Position numbers and translations under genes: made by a program | In this document: positions 1-12,131 of the stretch, piece by piece | How positions within the stretch are numbered: the first letter of the stretch is position 1 | Layout of the letters: the number at the start of each line of letters is the position of its first letter | The notes under the pieces: generated by a model | The model's input: only the letters and a program-made list of their open reading frames with translations | What the model was told of the DNA's origin: nothing | Databases searched by the model: none | NCBI GenBank assembly: GCA_950097015.1 | Contig: CATNEN010000009.1 | Span: 622,501 to 686,500 of the forward strand | Direction: 5' to 3' | Length of the DNA stretch: 64,000 nucleotides | Source: Macrostomum hystrix | Taxonomy: Eukaryota; Platyhelminthes; Macrostomidae

Positions 1-1095
1 TGCTGACAGTGGCTCAGCAAACCTAAGCGATGGGACCTCTTGGCAGTTGGACCTGCTAACTATGGCGCAGTTGCTGCAACTTCGAGCAGCAAAAACTGGT
101 GATGCTGCCTCTTCGGAATCTATTGGCGATGGTTAGTTTTAGATTTGCCTACACCGTACTGTAAAATGACATCACAAAGAGGCGTTCGATACTTTTAGAG
201 AGAAGGAATCGGGAGAGGGCGATTGCACATTCTTCCAACTGTTTTGGCATAACCTCACCGATTGATTTCAAATGGTTTATGTTCCCAGATCCATGACGCA
301 AACAAGCTTTTCAATTTTCACTCTTCACGCCCTGCCCGCCCAGCAGCAAAGGACAGACTGCAGCAGAGACGCTTTCTCATTGTGACGCGCACACAAGGCG
401 CCGACCGCGTGCATTTTCCATTGCCGCTTGATCTTGTTGTTGCGCCCAATCGAGGTACCAAGCCGAATACAGCTGAGCACAGAGCCACTGAGAGGGACCG
501 TGGCAGTGTAGGTAACGGCAGCAGACTGCGCAGGCTGCGGGCCCGAGTTTTGCAACTGCGCCAGGAGAACAAGCGCTTGGTTGACGAAAACTACCGCCTG
601 ACCGCCTGCGTCGAAGAAGCGGCTTCTCTGCAGCGTGAAGCCTCTGAGCTTGGCACCGTGGCACGGCGCGCGCGTGCTAGCCTGGATCAGCGACGCAGAC
701 GCCAATGCGCCGTCTCCGCTGAGCTCTCCGAATTGCGAGCCCAGGTTGAGGCGTTGAGAAGCGAAGAGCGCGAAACGCGGCGTCGGCTAACTGAAGCGGA
801 ATCGGCACTTGCCGCTCAGAGAGCCGGGCTGCGAGTGCGCTCAATGCGTCGTCGTGCGCTCTCGCTTGAACGTTCGAACCCGACATCACCGCGGACGCTG
901 CCGACACAGCTTCCGCTGCCCCTGCCGAAGCGGCAACCACGATCCAGCACTCGTCCAGCCTCTTCAACGAATCGGTTCTCCAACGGACCGCTTAGCCCAA
1001 TGCCATATCAGGAGGACATTGCGGACATTGACAAGCGTCTTGAGCAGCTACGGTGTGCCCTGGACCAGGCATTGCTGTTGCCGGCACACAGCTAG
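1..1095 (+). CDS. 3' part of a coiled-coil protein gene (partial)
   Basis: Two exons are visible: from the window edge to 131, and 344-1095, joined by a 212-bp GT-AG intron. The donor (phase 1) and the acceptor after a pyrimidine-rich tract agree in phase. The stop is at 1093-1095. The second exon has no methionine near its start, so the gene begins outside the window. Roughly residues 80-190 of the visible part are Arg/Glu/Leu-rich with heptad-like spacing (RLRRLRARVLQLRQENKRL, then SELRAQVEALRSEERE), typical of a coiled coil. A basic Ser/Pro-rich stretch and a short amphipathic C-terminal helix (DIDKRLEQLRCAL) follow. No enzymatic motif is seen. It may be a cytoskeletal or scaffold protein; the family is not recognised. 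Confidence 0.6.
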
Positions 1096-2169
1096 ACTAG
1101 ATAAAGCCCTCCTACAACTTGCACACTGAATGTTTGTCTTTTTCTTCCAGCATTTGGCATATGTGTGATTGAATTTTTCGCTTGCTAGAAACTTGCGAAC
1201 TACTTTTAGATCAGTGATGATTCATTTGTGCCCGAGCTTGGCTTCGGTATCCCCATATTCTGATGCCATTTATATATACAATTCTATATAAATTCAATGA
1301 GCGCTATTTGCAAAATTACCAAATAGAGATAAGCTCCTAACCACTCATTGAGTTCATCACGCTCTGGCCCAAGAAATTTGAGCGGAAGCACTCATTTTCT
1401 CAGGTTTCACTTTTGATATTTTGTTATTTTAGTCTGTAGAGAGTATTATAGGCTACTGATAGGATTGTTAGTACCTTGCTAAGTGTGTTGTTACGTATTT
1501 GCTTGCCAAAATATCAGACATTTCCGGATGTTGTGCGAACCAGGTGCGAAATGAGCTTTTCATAACAATTGTTTCTTATGGCACTGTTAGCTTTTTAAGC
1601 GAGACTTGATTTCAGCTCGATATTGCTGGTTTTTGCTTTCTTGGTTAGTGATGATAATCTCCTGCCTATGCTAAAACGTAACTCTGAGCAGCTCTAATAT
1701 CCGATGCATTAACACCTGAAACATATCGTCAATATTGTCCCATTTCCGTTACTCGTTTGTGCTTGTGATTGTACTATAGCTCCTGCTCACCATTTCCAGT
1801 AAGGTATAAGAATTAGCTTTATGAATTGTAAAATATATGTTGCTGACTTTTGAACATTCAACCCGCATTGAAAAATGCAATACATTCATTAACAACTGAC
1901 TGGGTTAAGTTGTTAGTAATTTCATCATCGATAGTCCATTCCCAATTGCCCCGAAGCATTAGACACATGTAAGCTCGAATTTTTATTGCAAAAAAATAAT
2001 TGCCGAAAAATTGCGATGCCTAGAACACAAAACTGTGCGGCAAAATTACTACAAAATTATATATACTATTTTTAATCCTTCTGAATTCACTATCAGATAT
2101 AGTAGCCAAATAGTCTCAAATCCGTCGTATTTATCAGCAGCTGAGTGAGAAAATTGCACTGCTGATTTC
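1096..2169. other. AT-rich intergenic spacer
   Basis: No convincing reading frame. The stretch lies between the convergent ends of the coiled-coil gene and the first MATE gene. A TTTATT at 1982-1987 is a possible AATAAA poly(A) signal for the minus-strand MATE gene. Confidence 0.6.
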
Positions 2170-4395
2170 TCATGTACACAATGTCACATTTGCTGCAGCA
2201 GCTGCCGCCTCGGTGTTGTTGCCAGCAGGCAAACACAACTGAACCCACCTCAGCGGTAAGTACTTATCCTGGAACGACCTCAGAACGATAGCCGCGGTGA
2301 GACAGACGGCCAGACAGAGCCAGGTGACAAGCCGCTGCCTCAGGACTGGTCGCAGTGGCGGCAGACTCTCCGGCTCAGACACGTCCAGCTCGACTTCGCT
2401 TTCATACGGCGTTGAGTAGACTTTCGAGGCAGACCGGACATGCAAGCGCCGGCCAGTTGTCGGTAGCAGAGGCTCCGTTTGATCGTCGCCTTTGTTCGAT
2501 GCTGGCTTTCCACCGAGAACGCCGGCTTGGAAATCCATCGGATGACCGGACGCTCTCAGCCGAGCACTATCGACCTCCTTCTGCCAGTCGGTCCGCCAGA
2601 CGATGCCCCAGAAGATGATCGTCTCGATGCTGATGCCAACTAGAATTCCGATCCAAAATCCCTTCATTTCCAACCAGGTCAGCAGACTGAGCGGCAGTCC
2701 GATCGGCAAAGCAATCAAGTCATAGGCGATTATGTTGACGAAGGCTCCAATCAGCTGCCGTCCACTACCCTTCAGCACACCAGACGCGGTAGCAGAAAGA
2801 CCATCGACGAACGGGAAGGGAGCGTAGACCGTCAGCAGCTCCGCGGTGGCAGCTTTGACCTCTGGGTCACTTGTGAAGATGCTCGCGATCGGCTCCTTGC
2901 ATGTCACGAAGAACACACAGATAATTGTGGAGGTGAACATAATGATTGTGAACGCAACCTTGCAGGTGTGCTTGGCTTGCTCGACCCGTCCGGCGCCAAG
3001 ATGCTGACCCACACGGATGTTCACAGCAATGGACATGCCGAGGGACACCATGTAAAGTAAGGCGGAGCTCTGGAAGACTATCGCCTGCGCAGCCAGCTGA
3101 AGAAGACTGATGTTGCCTGCCACGAAGGTTCCGATCTGAAATGTTTCCGGTCAAATATGAAAATTTCGCTTTAACGAGCTATAGCACATTTACTATTCGA
3201 TAATTCTACCTCAAAACTGATATTTTCCAGAGATACAAGCAAAAGACCCGGTACAGCAAGTTTGATGAAGCCTCCGATTTCGTACAGTGCCTCGACCTTC
3301 CAGCCGTCCCAGGTGTCCTCAAACACGCGAGACACGCGGATGTACACGATGATGCAGACGCACATCACAAACAGGGACGCGGCCTGACATGCAGCCGACG
3401 CCTCGAACTCGAAGCCCATCACGTAGATGGCGATGTACTGCGAGACCGCGTTGAACACATTGCCGATCACGGCGCACACGAGCGGAGGGTTGACGCGGTT
3501 CTGAGTCTGCAGGTACCTTGCCAACACCAGGAATGTGTAGTCAAAAAACACTCCTGGCATGAAGATGAGAATGTAGCGAGCAGTCATGTCGCTGATGATC
3601 GGATCCTGACCCAGCAGCAACAGCACGGGCTTGATGTTGAGGTGCAGGCAGTACACGGGCACCAGGAACATGTACATGACCAGCAGGCTACGCTGCAGGT
3701 ACAGTCCGACTCGCTTCTTGTGCCTGCTGCCGAATGTCTGCGCAAAGTAGGTGTCGCATCCGGTGGACAGTCCGAGACCAATGCTCAGCGCGGCCACGTT
3801 GATGAGGGTGCAAGCGAGAGCGACCGCATCCAGCTGCTCCTTTGACAGGTGACCGCACATGATGACGCTGACAGTCTGGAGCAGAAACTGGAAGAAGCAG
3901 GTGAGAAAGGCAGGCAGATGTAGTCTGGCGATCTCTCCGAACTCTTTCCAGTAGCCCAGCGGGAAGTACTTTTCTCCGAAGCGGTCGGTGGCGCCCAAGA
4001 GGCCCTTTCGGTGAGCGACATTATGCGACATCCTTTTGGAGTGGTCCCTGATAAGTTAGCAAAAAGACTAAGCAAAGTAAGTTGCTCGCACTATGAAAGA
4101 AAGCTGTTCAGTGTAACACAAGTCGCCCTGAATTCGGGCTTATCTATCTACAAGTACTTTATCGCATCTGGTTTTCTGTAGGATAAATCATGATATCACT
4201 TAATCTCTAGTATCTTCAAGCCTTATGTCTCGATTGGGCGCAAATATGATATACGCTCTGTGCTCTGTGCTACACTGCTTACCTGAACTCAAGTACAGCG
4301 CCATCCAGTGCTCCGTACGCCGCAGCATTTTGCTGCTTGTCATAGGGGGGGAAATTGGCGTCATCGAAATGCTGCTCGCCGCCTCTTTGCGCCAT
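2170..4395 (-). CDS. MATE-family (SLC47-like) multidrug/toxin extrusion transporter, copy 1
   Basis: Exons in transcription order are 4395-4283, 4047-3210 and 3135-2170, giving 638 residues. Phases agree and the donors are GTAAGC and GTAGAA. Exon 1 encodes a soluble N-terminus (MAQRGGEQ...). Exon 2 carries the first six membrane segments, starting with the family-like GEKYFPLGYWKEFGEIARL. Exon 3 carries the second six-helix half plus an extra C-terminal hydrophobic segment near residue 600, as in animal MATEs with a 13th helix. The last codon of exon 2 is a Glu (SFE|IGTF) in the position of the conserved TM7 glutamate of SLC47 proteins (Glu273 in human MATE1), so transport is probably intact. 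The expected role is proton-coupled efflux of organic cations across the plasma membrane. Exon 2 is almost identical to that of the copy at 10-12 kb, while exons 1 and 3 are clearly diverged. Confidence 0.9.
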
Positions 4396-6329
4396 TTTCT
4401 GAGCTATTTCAAGAAAAGTGACCGTTTGTGCGGTATTTAATGAGCAGCGTATGCGCTGCAGCTTAGATTCATGGCTGAATTGTTGGATTAGGCCCAGTTT
4501 TGTCAAACTCATCTTATCTTTCGAATTTCATAGTCGTAAATATTGTAAGCACAACAGATAAGCACAGCTGATTGCGGTGAAACATTTCTAGCGGTACTGC
4601 GGCATGATTGGCATGAAACTGAGCGAATCAGCCCACCAGGTTACACTTGCTGCTATTCAATTAGAGAAATTTTACTTTGAAGACGAATTTTTTTAATCAA
4701 ATTTTTAACCTTTTTCTCTACTAGATAGCAGGGCTTTTGCTTCATTGCGAAATATTAGTCGTGACGCCTTTAGTCGTCAATGCAGGAGCAGGTCAAGAGA
4801 GTTGGTCGATGAATGACCAACTTTACTGCAGATTTTTTCTCAAGAAATGTGGCATTGGTAGAAACTAGTGAACTTGTGAGCACATTAATGCAATCATGTT
4901 TCCTAACCATTTTTCTGCTTTGAAAATGCGGGAAACATTTTAACTGCTGTGTTCAGTCAGTCCAACAAGTAACCGAAAATAAAATTTCTTGCTTATCAGA
5001 ACAAGTCGCACTTATAGAAAAAATGCAAAAACTAATAGTAGTTGGCAGTTGTTTTTAGTTGCATTTGTAGGTGAAAACTGCTTCAGCAATTTGTTGATCG
5101 GTATTTTGGAGTTAAAGTCGCACTGCTGTTTATACACAATGCGCGTTCGCGCCAGCTGAGCCTTGGGCTTGAAGGGCTGCCCAACAATCTCCTAAATTGA
5201 TGCTTTACGCAGCAACACTACTGACAGCCATTGACACCACTTTGCTGACCGCACCGACACTGTCAGCTTAGATGACCTCGAGATAAGCTCCTGAAGCAGG
5301 CTCTCAAGCATGGCGCGGTTTTCCATCGTTTGCCAATCAGAAGCTCCTTGAACTCGCTGCATGACTACAATTCGTGCTCACCAACACACACAGTGCCTGG
5401 GTTTGCTCGAGCTTCTTGTCACTGGCGCTCCTGCTTTAAGCACTCCGACTAATTCTGACGTCATGGCGACGCCCTGTTCAATCTCACAACGTTTCTGTCT
5501 GAAATTCGACCTCGTGCATTTCCCATATTTGTAGGTTTTTTATATTTTCCTGCCTTCTTCCAGGATGACCACTGCTAAATCTAACAGATTTTCGTTACTT
5601 TCAGTTTTTTTTAAACTTTACGGAGAACAGATTTCAGGTAGCGAAACTTTACCACAGGTTGCTGTACCATACTTCCGTGGAGCTATCCGGTTTCTCCCAG
5701 TTTTAAGGCGAGTTTTCAAGGCTTACCTCTGAATTCTTCAACCAGTCTGTCTCTAACAGCCTCGTACGCAATTGCAGAGCGTCCAAGATCTTCAACAACA
5801 TTCAACGCACTGCCGCCTTAGCTGCAGCAACTTGAACTCAGGCGCAATCGCAGGCCATCAGTGCAGTTGAAAAGATTTGCTTGCAATTTTGTTCTGCTAC
5901 TTATCCCATTTAATGCCGGTATTTCAATACGCCTCAGTATCCTCCATAAGTCCTTGGGCAGATTCCTGGTCCGCTCGACGCGGTCCTTGATTCTGGCGTA
6001 GCCTTCATTATGTTCTTCACAAATCGCAGGCCTCTTCATCAAAGGCGCACTTCTGTTTGGACAGCTTGCTCTTGAACATGACATGCGGCCGAGTGAGTGC
6101 TGCATTCGTCCTTGACATCTCGACAAGCAACTTTTCTATGCGCAGCACGACAGTATATTATTTGGCGCCCTGTCGACGAAAATTGACCTCTCATTTTCCC
6201 TCCAGATCACCCAGTAGCACATTAGATCTCACTTGAGTTCAATTCATAAGGACAAATAGACTAAACTAAAAAATATAACAAAGCTTTCATGTGGTCCTTG
6301 TGCCGAGCCGATTAAATGGGAGTTCAAAC
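4396..6329. other. Spacer between MATE copies
   Basis: No supported gene. 5120-6120 is less AT-rich than its surroundings, and a 102-residue minus-strand frame (6126-5818) exists there, but it has no recognisable domain and no matching splice signals. It may be decayed sequence. Confidence 0.5.
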
Positions 6330-6883
6330 CTTAGAAACGCCATTAAGTGACGTCTGGCAATCTGTCTGAACTCTTTCCAGTAGCCCAGCGGGAAGTACTT
6401 TTCTCCGAAGCGGTCAGCGAAGCCCAAGAGGCCTTTGAGGTGAGCGAAATGTTGTCGAGGCCTCTGTGAGTGGTCCCTGATTGTGTGAAATGCTGCGTTC
6501 AGTGAGAGGTAATTTTATAATTTAGTTTTTCCACTTGATTTTTTATTATGATTGTGCTCTATGGACATGTTTGTTCTTACGATTTATTTTTGCGTTATTT
6601 CCATTTTTTATCTTGATAATTATTGATTAGTCAAGCCGTACACGGAATTATATAATTTTTGCGTATAGGTTTACGGGGAATTTCGCAAAAAATAGCTTGC
6701 TGTGTATTTGAGTCTTACTATTTTCGAAAAGCAACTGAAATTACCTTCTGCTCCGAGATACTTTGCTTACCTGAACTCAAGTACCTCGCCATCTTGAGTA
6801 CCATAGGCAGCTGCATTCTTCTGCTTCGCTCTGGATGACAAATTGGCCTCATGCAGTAACTGCTGGCTGCCTCTTCGTGCCAT
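6330..6883 (-). pseudogene. Truncated third MATE copy (exon 1 plus 5' part of exon 2)
   Basis: Exon 1 is 6883-6771. Its 113 nt equal exon 1 of MATE copy 1, with the same phase-2 CAG/GTAAGC donor and a protein starting MARRGSQQ and ending DGEVLEFR. Exon 2 starts at 6476 after TCAG and encodes the conserved FGEKYFPLGYWKEF. Similarity to the other copies fades after 'QIARRHL' at about 6350-6330, and nothing resembling the remaining helices follows. At most about 70 of some 630 residues remain, so it cannot encode a transporter. A chimeric short transcript is not excluded. Confidence 0.75.
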
Positions 6884-7429
6884 GTTTCAGCAGTCTTCGC
6901 GAAGCCGTAGCGATTGTGTTTAAGCGTGCGGCTATTGCTGTGTGCTACAGAAGAGTATACCGATAGTCTGAGGTGGCTTTGTCATATCTGGTCAGGGTCG
7001 TTTTTTGCAGTGTCCGTCTAATCTTTTAAATTTTACATGCAGTAAGTGGTGTTGATATGGATAGACTTCGCTGGAAATCTACTTCTAGCAGCATGCGTGA
7101 AACTCCAGCAGAACAGCTGTAGAAGTTAACGGGCTGCTAATCGTGAGTAAAGGCTGGAAGTTTTGATAAACAAATTTAGAGAATTTACGAGAATGCAATC
7201 GTAATTTCTCTCTAAAAAGCAGTGGACTTTCGCAGCAACACACTTGGTAGTGTAAGCTAAGAAGCCATATAAACCCAAATATTCTGCTGATTGATATTCC
7301 ACCACCAAATAAGTCATAAACTGAAGATCTTCTGTTTGTGTGATTCCTGCTTCTATGTGTAAAAATGTATGTTTTGCTTGCAGGTGTTTTACCCTAAGTG
7401 AGATTTTATTGAGATTAGAAAGACACTTT
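6884..7429. other. Spacer
   Basis: A/T-rich sequence with no supported gene. A 110-residue minus-strand frame ends in the satellite and shows no domain. Confidence 0.5.
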
Positions 7430-9350
7430 AATTTTAATACACTACCCTGCTTGGGCACTCTTCCTGAGCATTCAGCTGGAACAGCCGGTCAACAACACAT
7501 GGAACCAATTTTAATACACTACCCTGCTTGGGCACTCTTCCTGAGCATTCAGCTGGAACAGCCGGTCAAAAACACATGGAACCAATTTTAATACACTACC
7601 CTGCTTGGGCACTCTTCCTGAGCATTCAGCTGGAACAGCCGGTCAAAAACACATGGAACCAATTTTAATACACTACCCTGCTTGGGCACTCTTCCTGAGC
7701 ATTCAGCTGGAACAGCCGGTCAAAAACACATGGAACCAATTTTAATACACTACCCTGCTTGGGCACTCTTCCTGAGCATTCAGCTGGAACAGCCGGTCAA
7801 AAACAGATGGAACCAATTTTAATACACTACCCTGCTTGGGCACTCTTCCTGAGCATTCAGCTGGAACAGCCGGTCAAAAACACATGGAACCAATTTTAAT
7901 ACACTACCCTGCTTGGGCACTCTTCCTGAGCATTCGGCTGGAAAAGCCGGTCAAAAACACATGGAACCAATTTTAATACACTACCCTGCTTGGGCACTCT
8001 TCCTGAGCATTCAGCTGGAACAGCCGGTCAAAAACACATGGAACCAATTTTAATACACTACCCTGCTTGGGCACTCATCCTGAGCATTCAGCTGGAACAG
8101 CCGGTCAAAAACACATGGAACCAATTTTAATACACTACCCTGCTTGGGCACTCTTCCTGAGCATTCAGCTGGAACAGCCGGTCAAAAACACATGGAACCA
8201 ATTTTAATACACTACCCTGCTTGGGCACTCATCCTGAGCATTCAGCTGGAACAGCCGGTCAAAAACACATGGAACCAATTTTAATACACTACCCTGCTTG
8301 GGCACTCTTCCTGAGCATTCGGCTGGAAAAGCCGGTCAAAAACATATGGAACCAATTTTAATACACTACCCTGCTTGGGCACTCTTCCTGAGCATTCAGC
8401 TGGAACAGCCGGTCAAAAACAGATGGAACCAATTTTAATACACTACCCTGCTTGGGCACTCTTCCTGAGCATTCAGCTGGAACAGCCGGTCAAAAACACA
8501 TGGAACCAATTTTAATACACTACCCTGCTTGGGCACTCTTCCTGAGCATTCAGCTGGAACAGCCGGTCAAAAACACATGGAACCAATTTTAATACACTAC
8601 CCTGCTTGGGCACTCTTCCTGAGCATTCAGCTGGAACAGCCGGTCAAAAACACATGGAACCAATTTTAATACACTACCCTGCTTGGGCACTCTTCCTGAG
8701 CATTCAGCTGGAACAGCCGGTCAAAAACAGATGGAACCAATTTTAATACACTACCCTGCTTGGGCACTCTTCCTGAGCATTCGGCTGGAACAGCCGGTCA
8801 AAAACACATGGAACCAATTTTAATACACTACCCTGCTTGGGCACTCTTCCTGAGCATTCGGCTGGAAAAGCCGGTCAAAAACACATGGAACCAATTTTAA
8901 TACACTACCCTGCTTGGGCACTCTTCCTGAGCATTCAGCTGGAACAGCCGGTCAAAAACACATGGAACCAATTTTAATACACTACCCTGCTTGGGCACTC
9001 TTCCTGAGCATTCAGCTGGAACAGCCGGTCAAAAACACATGGAACCAATTTTAATACACTACCCTGCTTGGGCACTCTTCCTGAGCATTCAGCTGGAACA
9101 GCCGGTCAAAAACACATGGAACCAATTTTAATACACTACCCTGCTTGGGCACTCTTCCTGAGCATTCAGCTGGAACAGCCGGTCAAAAACAGATGGAACC
9201 AATTTTAATACACTAACCTGCTTGGGCACTCATCCTGAGCATTCAGCTGGAACAGCCGGTCAAAAACAGATGGAACCAATTTTAATACACTAACCTGCTT
9301 GGGCACTCTTCCTGAGCATTCAGCTGGAACAGCCGGTCAAAAACACATGG
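7430..9350. repeat. 77-bp tandem satellite (about 25 copies)
   Basis: Successive copies start at 7430, 7507 and 7584, so the period is 77 bp. Each unit holds AATTTTAATACACTACC, CTTCCTGAGCATTC and GCTGGAACAGCCGGTC. Recurrent variants (CAGATGG/CACATGG, CGGCTGG/CAGCTGG, AAAAGCC/AACAGCC) recur through the array, as expected from local amplification. GCTG-GAA-CAGC can form a short hairpin in each unit. No coding function is inferred. Confidence 0.95.
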
Positions 9351-9602
9351 AACCATCACGGCATCAGCATATGTAGGGCACTCTTCCTGAGCATTCGGCT
9401 GGAACAGCCGGTCAAAAACACATGGAACCATCAGGGCCTCAGCAGATGTAGGGCACTCTTCCTGAGCATTCGGCTGGAAAAGTCGGTCAAAAACACATGG
9501 AACCATCAGGGCCTCAGCAGATGTAGGGCACTCTTCCTGAGCATTCGGCTGGAAAAGCCGGTCAAAAACACATGGAACCATCACGGCCTCAGCAGATGTA
9601 GG
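9351..9602. repeat. 75-bp variant block of the same satellite
   Basis: From 9351 the spacer half AATTTTAATACACTACC... is replaced by ACCATCACGGCCTCAGCAGATGTAG, while the CTTCCTGAGCATTC...GGAACC half is kept. Copies start at 9351, 9426, 9501 and 9576, a 75-bp period. Because 75 is a multiple of three, the block is open on the minus strand as a 25-residue repeat. I regard that as a consequence of the period. Confidence 0.9.
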
Positions 9603-10055
9603 ATGTGGGGCTGATCATGCAAGCCGAAAGTCAGGCTAGCTAATGAGTCACGAGAGCGGCGAAGTCTAGCAGTAGAATTGTTGCTTAAGATAATCTACTA
9701 GCGAGAGTATATTTCTGTGATGAGCACGGACGAGAGCAAAGCGCAACACATTCTACGAGTATTTGGCTTCAGCCGATATATAAGTAACACACGCAGAGCC
9801 AGACGCGATTACATAATATGGTAGCATGAGAGAGAGAACGCTATTGCATGTACACTTAGACTGGTGTACAAACTTGTGCACAAACGCTATACTCATGACA
9901 ATTTCGAATGAATGTTGTAAAACTGCTCCGACTCATAAATAGAAACGCCAGAATGTTCCGAAAATAGCCATTTTTGTACAGATACGCTTATAAATTTATA
10001 GTTATTGAATACACAATAAGTTTGCAGTTCCGCTTCACAATCCATTGCCAAGTGG
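9603..10055. other. Spacer downstream of MATE copy 2
   Basis: No gene recognised. Confidence 0.5.
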
Positions 10056-12131
10056 TCAACTGCAAAGCGTAATGTTGAGTTCAGCGGTTTTCGTTTCAGA
10101 GCCATTTCCGGCCGGTAGGCACAGCCGCATCCACCTCAGTGGCAGATATGTGCCCTGAAAGGACCTTAACACAATCGCGCCAGACAGACAAATGACCAGA
10201 CACAGCCAGGTCGTTAGCCGCACGATCAACACAGGTCGCAGTGGCGGCAAGTGTTGAGGTTCAGCCACGTCCAACTCGACTTCACTCTCGTACGGTGACG
10301 AGTAGACTCTTGAAACCGACCTGGAATGCGCGCGTCGGCAAGTTGATGACAGCAGCGGTTCCCTTTGATTGTCGAAAGATGAATTTGGCGCAGGTTTGTT
10401 TTTATCGGCACTCGACTTCAAAGTTGGGTTATCTCCAGCAGCTCGAGCGAACGCAGCGGCAGTCTGCCTCTCCCAGTTAGTTCGCCAAACGATTATCCAA
10501 AAGATGCTGCTTTGCAGAGCGCTGCCAATCAGCATTGATAGCCAGAATCCCTTCATTTGCAGTGGGGTGAGCAGGGTCAGCGGTATTCCGATTGGCAGCG
10601 AAATGAAGTCATACGCGATAATGTTGACTATGGCTCCGAGCATCTGCTGCCCACTACCTTTCAGGACGCCTGAGGCTGTGGCAGAGAGGCCATCAAAGTA
10701 AGGATAAGGTGCGTACACAGCCAACAGATCCGCAGCCACCGCCGTGACCTCAGGGTCGCTTGTAAAGATACAAGCAATCTGTTCACGGCAAGTAGCAAAA
10801 AGTAAGCTGATAACAGTCTCAATGGCAAGAATGATGGTCACGGCCACCTTGCAGGTGTGCTTCGCCTTCTCGATGTTGCCTGCGCCAAGGTGTTGGCCAA
10901 CTCTGATGTTCACCGCAATGGACATCCCAGCACACACCATGTAGAGCAGAGTGGCGCTTTGAAACAGAATCGCCTGCGCCGCTAACTGCAGCTGGTTGAG
11001 GTTTCCAGCCAGGATTGTTCCAACCTGCGGGGCGATGTATTGCCGCAAATTACAATTGTGAAAAGGCAAAGAAGTGCAGGCGAGTGAGGGCCTTCCCTTA
11101 AAAACAATTAAACAATCGACTGACCGAGACAGACAATCAAAGCACAACATACCTCGAAGCTGGCGATTTCTAGTGCAACGAGGAGAAGACCCGGGACAGC
11201 AAGCCTAATGAAGCCTCCGATGTCGTACAGTGCCTCGACCTTCCAGCCGTCCCAGGTGTCCTCAAACACGCGAGACACGCGGATGTACACGATGATGCAG
11301 ACGCACATCACAAACAGGGACGCGGCCTGACATGCAGCCGACGCCTCGAACTCGAAGCCCATCACGTAGATGGCGATGTACTGCGAGACCGCGTTGAACA
11401 CATTGCCGATCACGGCGCACACGAGCGGAGGGTTGACGCGGTTCTGAGTCTGCAGGTACCTTGCCAACACCAGGAATGTGTAGTCAAAAAACACTCCTGG
11501 CATGAAGATGAGAATGTAGCGAGCAGTCATGTCGCTGATGATCGGATCCTGACCCAGCAGCAACAGCACGGGCTTGATGTTGAGGTGCAGGCAGTACACG
11601 GGCACCAGGAACATGTACATGACCAGCAGGCTACGCTGCAGGTACAGTCCCACTCGCTTCTTGTGCCTGCTGCCGAATGTCTGCGCAAAGTAGGTGTCGC
11701 ATCCGGTGGACAGTCCGAGACCGATGCTCAGCGCGGCCACGTTGATGAGGGTGCAAGCGAGAGCGACCGCATCCAGCTGCTCCTTTGACAGGTGACCGCA
11801 CATGATGACGCTGACAGTCTGGAGCAGAAACTGGAAGAAGCAGGTGAGAAATGCAGGCAGATGTAGTCTGGCGATCTCTCCGAACTCTTTCCAGTAGCCC
11901 AGCGGGAAGTACTTTTCTCCGAAGCGGTCGGCGACACCACGGAGGCCGTTTCGGTGAGTCACGTGCTCAAATTCTGTTGATCCATCCGCTCTGCTAAATG
12001 GTTCATATTTTAGTGGTGAAACATTTATATCAAATACGGAATGAAGGGTGTCAGGCTGGGCGCAGCAAAATCTGGCCTTCTCACCGCATTATGTCGAGAG
12101 TTGCTCCGTAGTTTGGCTTTCGTTGGTCCAT
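10056..12131 (-). CDS. MATE-family (SLC47-like) transporter, copy 2
   Basis: Exons in transcription order are 12131-12085 (short, starting MDQRKPNYG), 11993-11153 and 11024-10056, giving 618 residues. Phases agree: phase 2, then phase 0. Exon 2 encodes helices 1-6 and ends in the conserved TM7 Glu (SFE|VGTI). Exon 3 encodes the second half and a 13th hydrophobic segment. The nearest apparent start inside exon 2 is a GTG, which is why the upstream ATG exon was sought. That exon is the least certain part. Exon 2 matches copy 1 almost base for base from about 11220 to 11930, while exon 3 is a clearly diverged paralogue. The likely role is cation/drug extrusion at the cell surface. Confidence 0.85.

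Noticed and set aside
262-343. 5' extension of the coiled-coil exon to 262
   Set aside because: Starts with TTG, and its text reads through a pyrimidine-rich acceptor; the acceptor at 343 restores phase with the upstream exon.
5818-6126. 102-residue minus-strand ORF
   Set aside because: No domain, no matching splice sites and no paralogue in the window.
7430-9350. CRISPR-like regular array
   Set aside because: Units are contiguous with no unique spacers, and the genome is eukaryotic; a satellite.
9282-9584. 100-residue minus-strand ORF with 25-residue repeats
   Set aside because: Open only because the 75-bp satellite period is a multiple of three; no start context, splice or domain.
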